Source: Anaerolineales bacterium UBA2200
GTDB taxonomy: Bacteria; Chloroflexota; Anaerolineae; UBA2200
Direction of reading: 5' to 3'
DNA: 50,196 nt
Assembly: GCA_002327925.1 (NCBI GenBank)
Contig: DCVA01000020.1
Coordinates: forward strand, 1-50,196
Under the pieces are notes generated by a model. It saw only the letters and a program-made list of their open reading frames with translations, was not told the DNA's origin and did no database searches. Below are positions 9,301-16,129 of this stretch, piece by piece. The stretch's first letter is position 1. Each line of letters begins with the position of its first letter. The position numbers and the translations under genes were made by a program.

Positions 9301-9719
9301 GGGGCTACGTATGGCTGGACCTCTCGGACTGGCAGGGACAGACGACCACGGTAACGCTGGAGCTCGAGTCGTCACGGGATGGGGACCGTTCCGTTGCCTA
9401 TGTGGATAACATCGCGCTGGGATCCTGGATGACTCCCGCGGTGACCGAGGTGACACCGGCATGGGTGAACCCGGGCGAAGCAGTGACCGTGACCGTGCGC
9501 GGGTTCAACCTGCTCCCCGGCACGGTCCGGCTGGGAGCGATGGAGGTCACCCCGACGGTCACGCCCGGCGGGCGCGAGATGGCTCTGGTCCTCCCTGGCG
9601 GTTTGGCCCCGGGGAAATTCACCCTGCACGTGCTGAACTCGGGCGGGCAGGAGGGATACAGTTCGGGAGCGGTGACGAGCGGGTGGATTGTCTATCTGCC
9701 CGTCGCGGCACGACACTAG
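6312..9719 (+). CDS. Large secreted multidomain protein with PD40 (TolB-like) beta-propeller
   Basis: A 1,135-residue exported protein. ATG 6312 follows AAGGGGGTG and gives a clear signal peptide (basic MGRRFRA, then a hydrophobic run ending ATSPKTAA). Residues ~75-340 contain PD40/WD40-like repeats (SDRDGNLELYTMNVDGSGLA, then WSPDGTRIAFASRRDTDWDL). Next come an Ig-like region, a carboxypeptidase-regulatory-like segment (KVSGTIVDERGLAVSNAT), a sialidase-like propeller stretch with several LHAFWD/LHAIWD motifs, a jelly-roll, and a C-terminal IPT/TIG domain (VTPAWVNPGEAVTVTVRGFN). The protein ends GWIVYLPVAARH, a tail I associate with secreted Chloroflexota proteins. It is probably a cell-surface or extracellular binding protein; no catalytic residues can be named. 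Confidence 0.85.
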   Translation: MGRRFRAMLALVFVLSLWGATSPKTAAEPPPGYLAWKEQSWLAEIPPLPSDFPGLASPSASVSDYPAQSWSGMAFESGRDGNWEIYYAKGDGMSPRRLTDNPASDIYPRLDRGCTRVVFASDRDGNLELYTMNVDGSGLARLTWEPAADSWPAWSPDGTRIAFASRRDTDWDLYLMNADGSGVARLTASPEDDVQPCWSPDGQSIAWIRRVSSNQAELFRIDADGTNGRRIQPGCGYMQHPSWSVDGNYIAFDCDIDGDYFNEVVTTTEAGGGRTVLMDPSQYRRYYQDAWLGSYGPKDHDLVATIVYWEVEDGWLVLSRTLMMQLSGAWVSSSGLDMSPDWQTADIAAPIATLAPMPRFHPDADLLYSWSARDTGPAGIHSYDVEIRDQTNSDWRPWLHKTQDTSAWSHGGFGYTYRARVRAYDNAGNMGPWNEQPPEGTFCYRWKVSGTIVDERGLAVSNATAITRPEAPGKALPDREGHFAFFGIEGDVHQLEVSHQGYAAAAPIEFDSPRPDPQYEIRLWHMDERLSNGGGETGAMAPWITSGHPAPILMSDGLSGQYSFVLGQVITSGLYALPGNPDPPAPTQLMQDASGTLHVLYNTILGSTAVSHYLQRPSGGTWSTPQSFTDAGRWPALAMDASGTLYTVGLQHVHADVDYAMVYKYRPPGGEWTAAVRIPGVAVPATAYPVVLADSGGRLHAIWDCYSCWNLGTTQHAVRAPDGLWTNTTGPAVGWTNLPSRSLLAAIGTGDVMHAVWYDGTHSNGTSDTLKLMYSRREPGALWSGPVALAASSGLDLLREAPALLTGQGGWVYLIWQVRTFDSGGKALRQTAYLKRSEDGGVTWGSAVHISAWDTWLQTGGVIPAVTIDETGGLHAFWDPQGEQSVQSVYSTSGDGGTTWSTPRRIGALVTPQSAIVQGQQGQACVGGRNALADVYGLNEVVGSSALRQTADLRSGAHEPTLAFSYRLFQEPDGTDSLKVSAGGEILWQSSGPQETWGYVWLDLSDWQGQTTTVTLELESSRDGDRSVAYVDNIALGSWMTPAVTEVTPAWVNPGEAVTVTVRGFNLLPGTVRLGAMEVTPTVTPGGREMALVLPGGLAPGKFTLHVLNSGGQEGYSSGAVTSGWIVYLPVAARH

Positions 9720-9750
9720 CGAAGACTCGGCGTTGGGTCAGTATTCCGGA

Positions 9751-9772
9751 GGGCACCCCAATGGGGGTGCCC
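9751..9772. terminator. GGGCACCCC-AATG-GGGGTGCCC hairpin after the secreted-protein gene
   Basis: Perfect 9-bp stem with a 4-nt loop, 31 nt after the stop codon at 9719 and between two convergent genes. The flank GCCCCTAC gives the element the look of a dispersed intergenic repeat (GTAGGGGCACCCC on the other strand). It probably terminates transcription from both sides. Confidence 0.6.
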
Positions 9773-9863
9773 CTACGCTTGCACGAGCTACGGGTAGCGG
9801 CCCATGCCGTGCCCTGCCTCCCACACCACTCGCGGATGGAGAAGGGCTACTCGGACCCCGCGA

Positions 9864-11555
9864 TCACGGATTCATCTCATAGACCCCGTTCACGGCATGC
9901 ACCGTTTTCCAGACCCGCGTGTAGCGCTCCGGGTCCACAACCGGCCTGCGGATGATCCCCAGGCAGTGACCCTGCTGGTCGGAGGTCGTGCTGGCCTTGG
10001 AGTAGAGGGTCAGGGCAAAGCGGGAGAAATCGCGCACCAGGCAGTCAAAGATCTGGTCCACCAGGTCGTTGCCGACCGAGTAGAGTGCCGCGTTCTCCAG
10101 GATGAGCTGGGCGTAAACCACCAGGGTGAACATCTCGCCCAGCGAGAGCAGCCAGTCCACATCGGCCTGCTGTTCCTCAGTGGGCGTGGCGGTCGCCAGC
10201 AGGTCGCGCAGGCGAGCGGTCTGTTCGGCAAAGAGGGCCACATTGGGCAGGGGCCAGCGGCTGAACGTCGGCCCATAGTCGTGGAAGCGGATCTTGCCCA
10301 GACCGCGCGCGGGGCCCTGATGGAACAGGTAGTCGTCATGGGCGGCGTCGCTTCGCGTGGGCACCTCCGGGTACTCGGCCGGAGCGAAGAAATAGTTGGC
10401 CATGAACTTGACGATCAGGGCGATGTTGACGTGCACCGTGCCTTCGAGCTTGGGCAAAGCGCGGATATCGCGGGCGGCCATCTCAAAGTAGGTGTCCTTC
10501 TCAAAGCCTTTGGCGGCGATGACGTCCCACAGCAGGTTGACGACCTCTTCGCCCTGGGTGGTGACCTTCATCTTGACCACCGGATTGTAGAGCAGGTAGC
10601 GGCGGTCGTCGGGAGAGGCGCTGCGCATATAGTCGGCCGCGCGCAGGGCAAAAAGCTTCATGGCCACCAGGCGGCAGTAGGCGTCAACGAACATCTGCCG
10701 GACGTGGGGCATGTCTGTCACGTACATCCCGTACAGGCGCCGGTTGGAGGCGTGGTTGATGGCCTCGTAGAAGGCGTGGGTGCAGACCCCAATGGAGGCC
10801 CAGCCCAGATTGTACTTGCCGATGTTGACCGTGTTGAGCGCCGTGTCCCAGGCCTCCTGCCCTCGCGAGAGAATCTCGGCGTCGCTGATCGGGTAGTCGC
10901 GCAGGCGGAAATTGGCCACGTAGGACTGGCTGTCGGTGACGTTCTGGATCAGCTCATAGTTGCGGTGGCGGTAGTCGGCGACGAAGAAGGCATAGTCGCC
11001 AGTGCCAGCGAACCTGCCAAAGGTGGAGACCATCGGGGCGATGTTGCCGTTGCCGATATAGTACTTTTCGCCGTTCGCGCGGTAGGTGCCGTCGGCCTGA
11101 GGGGTAAGGGCCATCTCGGTGGAGTAGATGTCGGCTCCGTGGGTGCGCTCGGAGAGCCCCAGGGCGAACACGGCTCCCTCCCGGAGGAGCTGCGCCGCCT
11201 GGCGCTTGCGTTCTTCGTTAGCGCTCATCCAGATGGGGCCGAGACCGAGGATCGACACCTGCCAGGTGTACCAGTAGGCCAGGCCATAGAAGGCCAGGAT
11301 CTCGTTGAACTCGCAGTTGCGCCAGGTATCCCAACGCGAGTCAGGCCCGCCGTAGGCGGGCGGGGTCAACAGGGTGGCGAAGAGTTCCTCCGCCTTCTGA
11401 AAATCCAGAAAATCCGAGTACCAGGTCCGGGCGTGGTCGTCGGCCTTGAGGCGGGCCTTGCCCTTGCTCTCGAAAAAGCCCGCCGTGCGTGACATGATCT
11501 GGCGCGAGCGCTCGTCCGGGTAGGTGCGCGAGAGGGTTCTCGGGTTCAGCAGCAT
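9864..11555 (-). CDS. Acyl-CoA dehydrogenase family protein, long form
   Basis: A 563-residue flavoprotein of the acyl-CoA dehydrogenase superfamily, which oxidises acyl-CoA thioesters at C2-C3. Family segments: ALGLSERTHGADIYSTEM, ANGEKYYIGNGNIAPMVSTF, and a C-terminal helical domain (GWASIGVCTHAFYEAINHAS, MKLFALRAADYMRS). It is much longer than the ~380-residue medium-chain type; the extra N-terminus (~90 residues) and C-terminus (~130) resemble larger paralogues. ATG 11555 has AGGAGG upstream; the frame continues upstream but there overlaps the next gene. The substrate cannot be assigned. It is separated from the gene at 11624 by a strong hairpin. Confidence 0.88.
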   Translation of the reverse strand: MLLNPRTLSRTYPDERSRQIMSRTAGFFESKGKARLKADDHARTWYSDFLDFQKAEELFATLLTPPAYGGPDSRWDTWRNCEFNEILAFYGLAYWYTWQVSILGLGPIWMSANEERKRQAAQLLREGAVFALGLSERTHGADIYSTEMALTPQADGTYRANGEKYYIGNGNIAPMVSTFGRFAGTGDYAFFVADYRHRNYELIQNVTDSQSYVANFRLRDYPISDAEILSRGQEAWDTALNTVNIGKYNLGWASIGVCTHAFYEAINHASNRRLYGMYVTDMPHVRQMFVDAYCRLVAMKLFALRAADYMRSASPDDRRYLLYNPVVKMKVTTQGEEVVNLLWDVIAAKGFEKDTYFEMAARDIRALPKLEGTVHVNIALIVKFMANYFFAPAEYPEVPTRSDAAHDDYLFHQGPARGLGKIRFHDYGPTFSRWPLPNVALFAEQTARLRDLLATATPTEEQQADVDWLLSLGEMFTLVVYAQLILENAALYSVGNDLVDQIFDCLVRDFSRFALTLYSKASTTSDQQGHCLGIIRRPVVDPERYTRVWKTVHAVNGVYEMNP

Positions 11556-11575
11556 CGCCTGTCCTCCTGGTATGG

Positions 11576-11612
11576 GCGGGCCTCCGACGTCCGGGAGACT
11601 CGGGAGGCCCGC
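11576..11612 (-). terminator. Hairpin between the membrane-protein gene and the acyl-CoA dehydrogenase gene
   Basis: 10-bp perfect stem GCGGGCCTCC (11576-11585) / GGAGGCCCGC (11603-11612), 17-nt loop, immediately after the stop of the 11624-12196 gene and before the ribosome-binding site of the next gene. No T-tract. Confidence 0.5.
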
Positions 11613-11623
11613 ATTATGGATGT

Positions 11624-12196
11624 CTATTTCCGCAGAGCACGCACGATGTTGACGATGACCAGAACGACGCCCAGGGCGATCAGGAAGATGGGCAGGCCAA
11701 GCGGTCCGAAGCCCAGGCCGCTGATGTTCAGCGCCAGCTCGAAGAAGGCAGCGGCCGCCAGAAACATGACCAGACCCACTCCGGTCAGACTCGAACCGCT
11801 CTTGACCAGGTCGTTGCGCCCCTTGAAGAGCCCGTAAGCGGCCAGAGAGACGCCGACGGATGTCGGTGCGATGAGCGCCCAGGCATAGGCCCAGGTGGCC
11901 CACAGGCCTGTCATGTTCTGAAAGAGCAGGATCAGCCCGACCGTGGTGATGATGCCGCCGACGACGGCCAGCCCCTCGCCCCCGTTCCCTCCGACCAGCA
12001 GGGCCAGCACAAAGAGCAGCAGGCCGGGCGCGAGGATGAACAGCGGCCACAGAACGGCGCCCAGATTCAGGTGCCAGAGCTGGCCGACAAGCAAGAGGCC
12101 GCCCAGGGCGATCAAGGCAAGCCCAAAGAATAGAGAGAGCAGTCTTGCGGCCGGAAGCCCGGTGTTGGACGGTTTGTTTTCGTTTGGCGTGGTCAT
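11624..12196 (-). CDS. Multi-pass membrane protein, LiaF/DUF5668-like
   Basis: A 190-residue protein with about six hydrophobic helices, for example LLSLFFGLALIALGGLLLVG, VLWPLFILAPGLLLFVLALL and GLPIFLIALGVVLVIVNIV. The composition and WHLNLGAVLWPLFI opening resemble small sensor-type membrane proteins of the LiaI/LiaF-DUF5668 kind. GGGAGG precedes ATG 12196. It lies 29 bp downstream of the GIN-domain lipoprotein gene. LiaF-like and GIN/DUF2807 proteins are often neighbours, supporting a shared envelope role; no two-component genes are adjacent here. Confidence 0.72.
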   Translation of the reverse strand: MTTPNENKPSNTGLPAARLLSLFFGLALIALGGLLLVGQLWHLNLGAVLWPLFILAPGLLLFVLALLVGGNGGEGLAVVGGIITTVGLILLFQNMTGLWATWAYAWALIAPTSVGVSLAAYGLFKGRNDLVKSGSSLTGVGLVMFLAAAAFFELALNISGLGFGPLGLPIFLIALGVVLVIVNIVRALRK

Positions 12197-12225
12197 ATCA
12201 GATTTCCTCCCATGCGATGGGCAGC

Positions 12226-12966
12226 TCAGCGCTGCCGGACAGAAGACGCGCCCGATTCGCTGATCCTGCCCAGGGTCGGGTTGCCCGTGTAGGTAATGGA
12301 TGAAGCCCCGCTCGCGTCCGCGTTGAGCCTGCCGGTCAGGTTCAGCGCTGCAGAGCTGGCACCGCTGGCCTCGACCTCGACATCCCGGAGCAGCAGCTCC
12401 TCCAGTCTGGCGCGGCTGGCCCCGCTGACCTCGATATCCGCGTCGCCCGCGGATCCATCGAGTGTGACGGTCGAGGCGCCAGAAATCCGCAGCGTGAGAT
12501 CGTCAGCGTTCAGCTCGCCTTTCACCATGCTGGCGCCGGACACAGTCATGTCGAAGCGACTGGTGGGCCGAAAGCCCTCCATCGAGACGCGGCTGGCGCC
12601 GGACGCCTCCAGTGCGCGCAGGTCCGGCATGGTCACTCTGGCGCGAAGAGTGGTCTCCCTGAGCAGACTCGGCGCGTCAAAGCCGATATGGAGCACAGAC
12701 CCGCGCATTTCGACGTCCAGGTACCGCTCCATGTTGTCGTCCACGGTCACGGCGACGCTGTAGTCCTGGCCCTGGCTAATCTCGGCCTCGAAAGGACCGC
12801 TGACCACGACTTCGGTAAAGGAATCCATGCTGTATTCCCTGGTCACCAGGACGCCGGAGCCGCCTTCCGTGACGTTCGTGATGACGCGACGCACCGTCCA
12901 GGGACAACAGCAGCCGGACACGAGGACCGCGAAGAGCGACAGGAGCAACAGTCTGCGCACACCCAT
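12226..12966 (-). CDS. GIN-domain (DUF2807) lipoprotein
   Basis: A 246-residue predicted lipoprotein. The signal peptide MGVRRLLLLSLFAVLVSGC has a lipobox ending LVSGC. The mature part is a right-handed beta-helix-like GIN domain with the typical repeated SGAS motif (LEASGASRVSMEGF, TVSGASMVKGEL, ISGASTVTLDG, VSGASRARLEE). GIN-domain proteins are envelope proteins of poorly defined role. GGGGGAAAG precedes ATG 12966. It heads a two-gene unit with the membrane protein at 11624. Confidence 0.85.
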   Translation of the reverse strand: MGVRRLLLLSLFAVLVSGCCCPWTVRRVITNVTEGGSGVLVTREYSMDSFTEVVVSGPFEAEISQGQDYSVAVTVDDNMERYLDVEMRGSVLHIGFDAPSLLRETTLRARVTMPDLRALEASGASRVSMEGFRPTSRFDMTVSGASMVKGELNADDLTLRISGASTVTLDGSAGDADIEVSGASRARLEELLLRDVEVEASGASSAALNLTGRLNADASGASSITYTGNPTLGRISESGASSVRQR

Positions 12967-13034
12967 GGCTTTCCCCCTTTTCCTGTTCTACACTCACAAT
13001 ACGCAGGGGTAACGGGAAAGGTTGCACAGGGCAA

Positions 13035-13062
13035 GGGATGCCGGGGCGTGCCCTGGCATCCC
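13035..13062 (-). terminator. 12-bp hairpin downstream of the class I aldolase gene
   Basis: Arms 13035-13046 and 13051-13062 pair over 12 bp with one G-T wobble and a CGTG loop. It lies between the aldolase stop (13135) and the GIN-lipoprotein start (12966). No T-run follows on the minus strand. Confidence 0.6.
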
Positions 13063-13078
13063 ATCCATTGTCGCAGTA

Positions 13079-13112
13079 GATTGCTTCGGCCGCAGAGCGG
13101 CCTCGCAATGAC
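13079..13112. repeat. Dispersed GTCATTGCGAGG...GAAGCAATC-type palindromic repeat
   Basis: Nested inverted repeat: outer GATTGC / GCAATG and inner GGCCGC-AGA-GCGGCC. The arrangement (GTCATTGCGAGG ... GAAGCAATC on the minus strand) is the form of short interspersed repeats seen in many environmental genomes. It sits next to the aldolase terminator. Confidence 0.5.
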
Positions 13113-13134
13113 GTCCGGCCGCGCCGGGAAGCGG

Positions 13135-14154
13135 CTAGGACGCGGTCTCCATGGCGCCGGTATACTGGCCGTGGCGGGCAGCGCTGTTGAGTCTGGCTCG
13201 CAGGAAGAAGGCCTGCTGAGCCGCAGGGATGTTGGCGGCAACGCCCTTCCAGGTGCTGAGGGGCGGATCCTGCAGCGCGCGCCCGTAGGAAAAGCTCAGC
13301 TCCCACGGGTGCGGGCCCATCTGATTCATGGCGTTCAGGTGCTCCGTGGCCAGCACGGCTGTCTGTCCCCCGGAAAGGAAGACGATGCCCGGCACGGCCG
13401 CCGGAACCGTCGCGCGCAGGGTGCGCACGGTCGCCGCTGCCACTTCCTGCACTGTGGCCTGCCGGGGGGCATCCTTGCCGGAGAGAGTCATGTTGGGCTT
13501 GAGCAGTGTGCCTTCCAGCGCGATGCGCCCCTGGTGGAGCGCCTGGTACACGGCCGACAGGGTTTCCACCGTCACGCTCTCGCAGCGGGCAATGTCGTGG
13601 TCGCCATCCATCAGCACTTCCGGCTCAACGATCGGTACCAGGTTCGCATCCTGGCACAGGGCGGCGTAGCGGGCCAGGGCATGGGCGTTGGCGGCGATGC
13701 AGGCGGCGGTCGGAATCCCCGCGCCGACCGTGATCACGGCCCGCCACTTGGCAAAGCGGGCGCCCAGCCGGTAGTATTCGGCCAGCCGTTCGCGCAGACC
13801 GTCGAGACCCTCTGTGACCTTCTCACCGGGAAAACCGGCCAGATCCTTGGCCCCCGTGTCTACCTTGATTCCGGGCACGATGCCCCTGTCCGCGAGCAGC
13901 CTGGGAAACGGGGTGCCATCGTCGGCCGCCTGGCGGATGGTTTCGTCAAAGAGGATGACGCCGCTGATGAACGCCTCGACCCCCGCGGTGGTAAAAAGCA
14001 GGTTGCGGTAGGTGCGGCGGTTCTCCTCGGTCGAGGGAATCTGCAGCCTGGCGAACCGCTTGGCGATGGTGCCCATACTCTCGTCGGCGGCCAGAATGCC
14101 TTTCCCTGGCGCGACCAGAGCCCTGGCGACGGAATAGAGAGCTTGCCTGTCCAT
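13135..14154 (-). CDS. Class I fructose-bisphosphate aldolase
   Basis: A 339-residue Schiff-base (class I) aldolase, cleaving fructose-1,6-bisphosphate to DHAP and glyceraldehyde-3-phosphate. Signature segments: GILAADESMGTIAKRF, FAKWRAVITVG, IVEPEVLMDGDHDI, the Schiff-base lysine in GTLLKPNMTL, and GIVFLSGGQTA. Length fits the eukaryote-like class I family. ATG 14154 follows GAGGAGG with 6-nt spacing; the longer frame to 14214 overlaps the promoter. Glycolysis/gluconeogenesis, cytoplasmic. It stands alone between two hairpins. Confidence 0.95.
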   Translation of the reverse strand: MDRQALYSVARALVAPGKGILAADESMGTIAKRFARLQIPSTEENRRTYRNLLFTTAGVEAFISGVILFDETIRQAADDGTPFPRLLADRGIVPGIKVDTGAKDLAGFPGEKVTEGLDGLRERLAEYYRLGARFAKWRAVITVGAGIPTAACIAANAHALARYAALCQDANLVPIVEPEVLMDGDHDIARCESVTVETLSAVYQALHQGRIALEGTLLKPNMTLSGKDAPRQATVQEVAAATVRTLRATVPAAVPGIVFLSGGQTAVLATEHLNAMNQMGPHPWELSFSYGRALQDPPLSTWKGVAANIPAAQQAFFLRARLNSAARHGQYTGAMETAS

Positions 14155-14186
14155 TTCAACCTCCTCTTGGCGCAATGCGCTGCCTG

Positions 14187-14214
14187 ATGATAGCGCAGCA
14201 GAGGCAACGGGCAA
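14187..14214 (-). promoter_or_regulatory. Promoter of the aldolase gene
   Basis: Minus strand TTGCCC (14214-14209), 16-bp spacer, TATCAT (14192-14187). Predicted start near 14180, about 26 nt before ATG 14154. Confidence 0.55.
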
Positions 14215-14221
14215 AACGACC

Positions 14222-14599
14222 CTAGCCGTGAATCAGAGCCGGTATGCAGCGGGTGCAGACCCAGATGCTCTCCCCGCCTGTGCGGCAGGGGATCAGGTAG
14301 GCCTTTTCCTCGCTCGCCCCGCAGCGGAAGCAATGCTGTGCGATGTACTTTTTCCCGCGCGCCTTCTGCTGCTCTTCGGCGGCGTGGTGGTCGAACTCGA
14401 CCGCTTCGCGCTCCTCGATGGTCAGAGCGCCGGTCGGGCACACGCCCAGACAGAAGCCAGCGCCGTCGCACAGAGAGTCGCTGATCACTTTGGCCTTGCC
14501 ATTGACGAGCTGGATGGCTCCCTCCGCGCAGGGAGTGACGCAAGCACCGCAGCCGTTGCACAGTTCTTCATCGATCTTGACGATCTGACGTTTTGCCAT
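14222..14599 (-). CDS. 4Fe-4S ferredoxin-like protein with C-terminal cysteine pairs
   Basis: A 125-residue protein. First cluster motif CNGCGACVTPC near residue 14. The second is CDGAGFCLGVCP, with three rather than four cysteines before the proline, a pattern I recall as normal in this family. The C-terminal third adds HCFRCG and CTRC, probably a zinc or extra metal site. Such proteins are predicted electron carriers in anaerobes. GAGGA precedes ATG 14599. It is 107 bp downstream of the YHS gene with a hairpin between, so it may be transcribed by read-through from the YHS promoter. Confidence 0.85.
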   Translation of the reverse strand: MAKRQIVKIDEELCNGCGACVTPCAEGAIQLVNGKAKVISDSLCDGAGFCLGVCPTGALTIEEREAVEFDHHAAEEQQKARGKKYIAQHCFRCGASEEKAYLIPCRTGGESIWVCTRCIPALIHG

Positions 14600-14621
14600 C
14601 TGGGTCCTCTGTTTACAGAAT

Positions 14622-14652
14622 CAGAGACCGGGTCAACCTGGCCCGGTCTCTG
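14622..14652 (-). terminator. Hairpin between the YHS and ferredoxin-like genes
   Basis: Perfect 11-bp stem CAGAGACCGGG (14622-14632) / CCCGGTCTCTG (14642-14652) with a 9-nt loop; probably attenuates transcription from the YHS promoter into the ferredoxin-like gene. Confidence 0.6.
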
Positions 14653-14706
14653 TGTGGTTCTCATTCAGGTCGCTGCCGGCGATCGTTCCTCCAGCAGTGG
14701 GTCGAG

Positions 14707-14898
14707 CTAGGCGCAGCAACCGTTCTTGCCGCAACTGCAGCCCACGGTTCCCCCGACGTACTTTTCGGGGTTCTTGTCAAAGGCCGCCTTGCAGCCCTTG
14801 GCGCAAAAGTAGTAGGTCTTGCCCTTGTACTCGGACGTTGCCGCTGCGGTCGCCGGGTCGATCATCATCCCGCAGACGAGATCCTTTACCTTTTCCAT
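14707..14898 (-). CDS. YHS-domain protein
   Basis: A 63-residue YHS-domain protein: DLVCGMMIDPATAAATSEYK, then YYFCAKGCKAAFDKNPEKYV, ending in a cysteine-rich tail GCSCGKNGCCA. YHS domains are metal-binding modules often attached to or near heavy-metal P-type ATPases; a copA gene lies about 3 kb away on the same strand. Start 14898 is chosen because AGGAGG is 8 nt upstream; the ATG at 14919 would precede that site. Its promoter carries a Crp-type palindrome at -41.5, the same as the sulfur/Hg operon promoter at 27508, so the two are probably co-regulated. Confidence 0.88.
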   Translation of the reverse strand: MEKVKDLVCGMMIDPATAAATSEYKGKTYYFCAKGCKAAFDKNPEKYVGGTVGCSCGKNGCCA

Positions 14899-14942
14899 GT
14901 CCAATGCCTCCTGGAGCAAATTCGTTTCTGGTAACGTGAGCG

Positions 14943-14971
14943 ATTATAGCACAAAGCCGTGGGCCTGTCTG
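14943..14971 (-). promoter_or_regulatory. Promoter of the YHS gene
   Basis: Minus strand CAGACA (14971-14966), 17-bp spacer, consensus TATAAT (14948-14943). Predicted start about 14936. The weak -35 is typical of an activator-dependent promoter. Confidence 0.7.
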
Positions 14972-14985
14972 TGACAAAGGTCTCA
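14970..14985. promoter_or_regulatory. Crp/Fnr-type operator centred at -41.5 of the YHS promoter
   Basis: TGTGA-CAAAGG-TCTCA matches the TGTGA-N6-TCACA plan with one mismatch. Its centre (14977.5) is 41.5 bp from the predicted start at 14936, the class II activator position. It shares 13 of 16 bases with the site at 27535-27550. Confidence 0.6.
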
Positions 14986-15009
14986 TGGGCCGGGCGTGAC
15001 CCATCGGAG

Positions 15010-15036
15010 TGTCATCCTGAGCGCAGGGAAGGATCT
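15010..15036 (+). repeat. Dispersed repeat TGTCATCCTGAGCG...GGATCT
   Basis: 27-nt element beginning TGTCATCCTGAGCGCAG and ending GAAGGATCT. Its reverse complement matches 25786-25812 closely (24 of 27). It sits in the 307-bp gap between the divergent YHS and hydrolase genes; this gap otherwise holds only the two promoters and the operator. Confidence 0.6.
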
Positions 15037-15142
15037 GCATGGGTGCTTTTCAGATGCTTCGCCTGCCCCCGTCGGGGCGAGACGGCCTGCTGGGCGGCTC
15101 AGCACGACACAGGTATCGGTCAGGCCGACGAGCGGCGCACGC

Positions 15143-15171
15143 TTGACACTGCCCCTCGTGGACGTTATGAT
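15143..15171 (+). promoter_or_regulatory. Promoter of the epoxide-hydrolase-like gene
   Basis: Consensus TTGACA (15143-15148), 17-bp spacer, TATGAT (15166-15171); predicted start about 15178, 28 nt before ATG 15206. Confidence 0.75.
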
Positions 15172-15205
15172 GCGCCCAGGCAACGCGACATCCAGGAGGC
15201 AGACC

Positions 15206-16129
15206 ATGGAGCAGGTGCTCGTCTCGACGAACGGCGTACGGCTCAACGTGGCCCAGGATGGGCCGGCTGGCGGTCCCCTGCTCATCCTGCTGCACGGCTT
15301 TCCCGAGTTCTGGTACGGCTGGCGCAAGCAGATCCCCGCCTTCGCGCAGGCCGGCTACCGTGTCTGGGCGCCGGATCAGCGCGGCTACAACCTCAGTGAC
15401 AAACCGCGCGGTAGCAGGGCCTACACCCTGGACGTGGCCGCGGCCGATGTGGCCGGACTGATCGATGCTGCCGGCAGGGACAGGGCCTACGTGGTCGGGC
15501 ACGACTGGGGAGGGGCGGTGGCCTGGATGATGGGCACAGACTACCCGGAACGGCTGCACAAACTGGTGGTGCTGAACGCCCCGTACGGCAGCGCACTGTT
15601 GAAGCGTCTGCGGCACGACCCGGTGCAGCGCCGGCGCTCGTGGTACATGTTCTACTTTCAGCTCCCCTGGCTGCCGGAGATCACCTCGCGCCGCAACAAC
15701 TGGCGCCTGCTGACCGGTATGCTGGAGCGCAGCGGGCTGCCTGGCACATTCAGCGAATCGGAGATTGCCGAGTACAGGCGCGCCTGGTCCCTGCCCGGGG
15801 CCTACACGGGGATGCTGGGCTGGTACAGGGCGATGAGGCACGCCGGGGTACGCAGAAGGCAGCCGCCGGCACCCGGAACACGGACCGCGCCGGTTACGGT
15901 CCCAACCCTGCTGCTATGGGGCGCGAAGGACCGCTTCCTGGGGCGAGAACTGGCTGAGGAGAGCATCCGAAAATGCAGCCAGGGGCGTCTGGTGTACCTG
16001 GAGGACGCCACCCACTGGCTGCATCACGAAAGGCCGGACCAGGTCAATGCCCTCATCCACGACTTTATCCGAGAGCCAGGCGGGCAGCCGGCGCAGCAGG
16101 GCCGGCAGCCACCAGAAGAGCCGCTCTAG
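15206..16129 (+). CDS. Alpha/beta hydrolase, epoxide hydrolase / haloalkane dehalogenase-like
   Basis: A 307-residue alpha/beta-hydrolase. The oxyanion-hole motif HGFPEFWYGWRKQIP and DQRGYNLSDKP are typical of epoxide hydrolases. The nucleophile elbow is VVGHDWGGAVAW with Asp100, not serine, so an ester-intermediate epoxide hydrolase or dehalogenase chemistry is expected. A C-terminal THWLHHERPDQVN supplies the catalytic histidine, and LLLWGAKDRFLG the acid region. AGGAGG lies 6 nt before ATG 15206; the longer frame upstream crosses the promoter and repeat. The stop codon shares a CTAG palindrome with the stop of the opposing gene at 16126. Confidence 0.9.
   Translation: MEQVLVSTNGVRLNVAQDGPAGGPLLILLHGFPEFWYGWRKQIPAFAQAGYRVWAPDQRGYNLSDKPRGSRAYTLDVAAADVAGLIDAAGRDRAYVVGHDWGGAVAWMMGTDYPERLHKLVVLNAPYGSALLKRLRHDPVQRRRSWYMFYFQLPWLPEITSRRNNWRLLTGMLERSGLPGTFSESEIAEYRRAWSLPGAYTGMLGWYRAMRHAGVRRRQPPAPGTRTAPVTVPTLLLWGAKDRFLGRELAEESIRKCSQGRLVYLEDATHWLHHERPDQVNALIHDFIREPGGQPAQQGRQPPEEPL

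Noticed and set aside
14222..14599. Second Fe-S motif of the ferredoxin-like protein damaged (CDGAGFCLGVCP has three cysteines)
   Set aside because: I recall this three-cysteine form as usual in this small family, so it is not evidence of decay.
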